Source: Mycolicibacterium gadium (GTDB lineage Bacteria > Actinomycetota > Actinomycetes > Mycobacteriales > Mycobacteriaceae). From it: a DNA stretch of 64,000 bases. Below are positions 62,332 to 64,000 of the stretch, piece by piece. Location of the stretch: positions 620,001-684,000 of the forward strand of contig NZ_AP022608.1 in assembly GCF_010728925.1 (NCBI RefSeq), written 5' to 3'. Position 1 is the first letter of the stretch. Each line of letters starts with the position of its first letter. Under the pieces are notes generated by a model. That model worked only from the letters and a program-made list of their open reading frames with translations, was not told the DNA's origin and made no database searches. The position numbers were made by a program, and so were the translations under genes.

Positions 62332-64000
62332 TGCTGTCCTCCCTCCGGGCCTACCTGTGCCATCTGCTGTGGCGGTTTGGGCCACGGCGACGGTACCGGT
62401 CGTGCTCGCACTCGTTGTGGCCACCAGAACCACTTGCCCATCAATGCCGCGATGGACGGTGTCATGAACGACCGGATCACCAGGGTATCGAACAACAGGC
62501 CCAGTCCGATGGTGGTTCCGACTTGTCCGATGACTGTGAGTTCGCTGACCGCCATTGACATCATGGTGAAAGCAAACACCAGGCCAGCCGACGTGACGAC
62601 CGATCCACTGCCGCCCATCGCCCGGATGATGCCGGTGTTGATGCCGGCATGAAGCTCTTCCTTGAGCCTGGATACCAGCAGCAGGTTGTAGTCGGCGCCG
62701 ACCGCCAACAGGATGATCACCGACATCGCCAGCACCATCCAGTGCAGCTCGATGCCGATCAAGTGCTGCCAGATCAGCACCGAGAGCCCGAACGAGGCGC
62801 CCAGCGAGATCACCACCGTGCCGACGATGACGGCGGCGGCGACCACGCTTCGGGTGATGATCAACATGATCACGAAGATGAGGCCGAGCGACGCGATGGC
62901 CGCGATCATCAAGTCGAAAAGGCTGCCGTCGGACATGTCCTTGAACACCGCCGCAGTGCCGGCCAGGTAGACCGTCGACCCCTCCAACGGAGTGCCCTTG
63001 ATCGCTTCCTTGGCCGCCTGTTTGATCGCATCGATCCGCTCGATGCCCTCCGGCGTCATCGGGTCGCCGTCGTGGGCGACGATGAACCGCACCGACTTGC
63101 CGTCGGGGGAGATGAAGTTCTCCATGCCCTTCTTGAATTCGGCGTTGTCGAAGACCTCCGGCGGAAGATAGAACGAGTCGTCGTTCATCGAAGCGTCGAA
63201 CGCCTCGCCCATCGCCGACGAGTTGTCCTGCATCGCCGCCATCTGATCCTGCATGCCCTTCTGGGTGGCATACATCGTCAGCATCATGCTGCGCATGGTC
63301 TTCATCGTGTCGATCATCGGCGGCATCAACGTGACCATCTGCGGCATCAACTGATCCAGGCGCTCCATATCGGGGATCAGCTCTTGGATGTCTTTGGTCA
63401 TCGTGTCGATGCCGTCAAGGGTGTCGAAGATCGACCGCAGCGCCCAACATATCGGGATGTTGAAGCACTTCGGCTCCCAGTAGAAGTAGTTGCGAAGCGG
63501 CCGGAAGAAGTCGTCAAAGTTCGCGATGTTGTCCCGCAGTTCCGCCACATCGACTGTCATGCTCTTCATCTTCGTCACCATGGAGTGTGTCGTTGCCGCC
63601 ATCTCCTTGGTGAGGGCGGACATCCTCTCCATCGTCGCGATCGTCTTATTCATTTCATCGGCCTGGACGAGCATGTCCGCCATGCGGTCCTGAAGGTACT
63701 TCTGGTTCATCTGCTGGGTGGTGCCCTGCATGCTGATCTGGAACGGGATCGACGTGTGTTCGATCGGCTTACCGTCGGGCCGGGTGATCGCCTGAACCCG
63801 CGAAATGCCAGGTACCCGGAACACCGCCTTGGCGATCTTGTCGATCACGAGGAAGTCGGCGGAATTGCGCAGATCGTGGTCGCTCTCGATCATCAGCAGC
63901 TCGGGGTTCATCCGGGCCTGCGAGAAGTGCCGGTCGGCCGCCGCGTAGCCCTCGTTCGCGGGCAGGTCCGCAGGCAGGTAATTGCGGTCGTTGTAGTTGG
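62328..64000 (-). CDS. MmpL-family RND transporter (5' part beyond window)
   Basis: The C-terminal ~557 residues of a second MmpL of the same MmpL4/5-like group, closely similar to the complete copy at 56-59 kb ([79 protein letters not shown]). The frame runs off the window end with no start. Its coupling to DUF732 and a second small exported protein differs from the first copy, which has no such partners. Confidence 0.92.
   Translation of the reverse strand, partial: NYNDRNYLPADLPANEGYAAADRHFSQARMNPELLMIESDHDLRNSADFLVIDKIAKAVFRVPGISRVQAITRPDGKPIEHTSIPFQISMQGTTQQMNQKYLQDRMADMLVQADEMNKTIATMERMSALTKEMAATTHSMVTKMKSMTVDVAELRDNIANFDDFFRPLRNYFYWEPKCFNIPICWALRSIFDTLDGIDTMTKDIQELIPDMERLDQLMPQMVTLMPPMIDTMKTMRSMMLTMYATQKGMQDQMAAMQDNSSAMGEAFDASMNDDSFYLPPEVFDNAEFKKGMENFISPDGKSVRFIVAHDGDPMTPEGIERIDAIKQAAKEAIKGTPLEGSTVYLAGTAAVFKDMSDGSLFDLMIAAIASLGLIFVIMLIITRSVVAAAVIVGTVVISLGASFGLSVLIWQHLIGIELHWMVLAMSVIILLAVGADYNLLLVSRLKEELHAGINTGIIRAMGGSGSVVTSAGLVFAFTMMSMAVSELTVIGQVGTTIGLGLLFDTLVIRSFMTPSIAALMGKWFWWPQRVRARPVPSPWPKPPQQMAQVGPEGGQQ

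Overview
The window is a stretch of a mycobacterial chromosome, most likely from a rapidly growing species (Mycolicibacterium type). The 16S rRNA has the short helix 18 typical of rapid growers. A complete rRNA operon sits directly downstream of tyrS, the usual place of rrnB in rapid growers. The genes from 7.3 to 25.6 kb follow the order of the M. tuberculosis block Rv1691-Rv1713. Coding DNA is GC-rich, with many GTG/TTG starts and 4-bp gene overlaps.

Layout. (1) 0.2-7.3 kb: tyrS, then rrnB (promoter, antitermination leader, rrs, spacer without tRNA, rrl, rrf, strong terminator). (2) 7.3-25.6 kb: a compact housekeeping block: TPR protein, glycerol-3-phosphate phosphatase, small acidic protein, tlyA, nadK, recN, an inserted tetR/VOC pair, steA-steB(mctB), pyrG, Nudix, xerD, an O-methyltransferase on the other strand, then parA-like, scpA, scpB, rRNA pseudouridine synthase, cmk, der. 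(3) 25.8-29.2 kb: two TauE/SafE permeases, an Fe-S photolyase and tRNA-Pro(GGG). (4) 29.4-43.7 kb: an accessory region that looks like a copper/metal response island: Ser/Thr kinase, MFS-cysK2-lpqS operon, M56 protease and a broken BlaI-type repressor, YcnI operon, histidine-rich membrane protein, DUF305 lipoprotein, and a two-component system. (5) 43.9-53.9 kb: paired acyl-CoA dehydrogenases, a TerC-family protein behind a probable yybP-ykoY manganese riboswitch, an EamA permease and SDR, two GAF-ANTAR regulators, a YCII/ECF42 sigma pair and an orphan TctC lipoprotein. (6) 53.9-64 kb: cell-envelope genes: peptidase-like exported protein, acyltransferase 3, two MmpL transporters (the second cut by the window end), a cutinase, a DUF7159-type protein and two small exported proteins.

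The most interesting system is at 33.4-38.5 kb. Two near-identical 23-bp dyads (34030-34052 and 35781-35803; arms ATCTACGG / CCGTAGAY, 7-bp spacer) overlap -10-like hexamers. Each is followed by a short ORF starting at or near the predicted transcript 5' end that overlaps the next gene's GTG start (lpqS in one case, ycnI in the other). The adjacent BlaI-type repressor gene carries a single in-frame TAA, with the rest of its frame intact and still overlapping the M56 protease start. I read this as a BlaI/M56-controlled metal regulon with upstream leader ORFs, possibly de-repressed in this strain. The link between repressor, dyads and metal is inference. Two further signals deserve attention: a compensated base-pair change in the 16S central pseudoknot (positions 1973 and 2848), and a motif shared by the response-regulator and DUF305 promoters.
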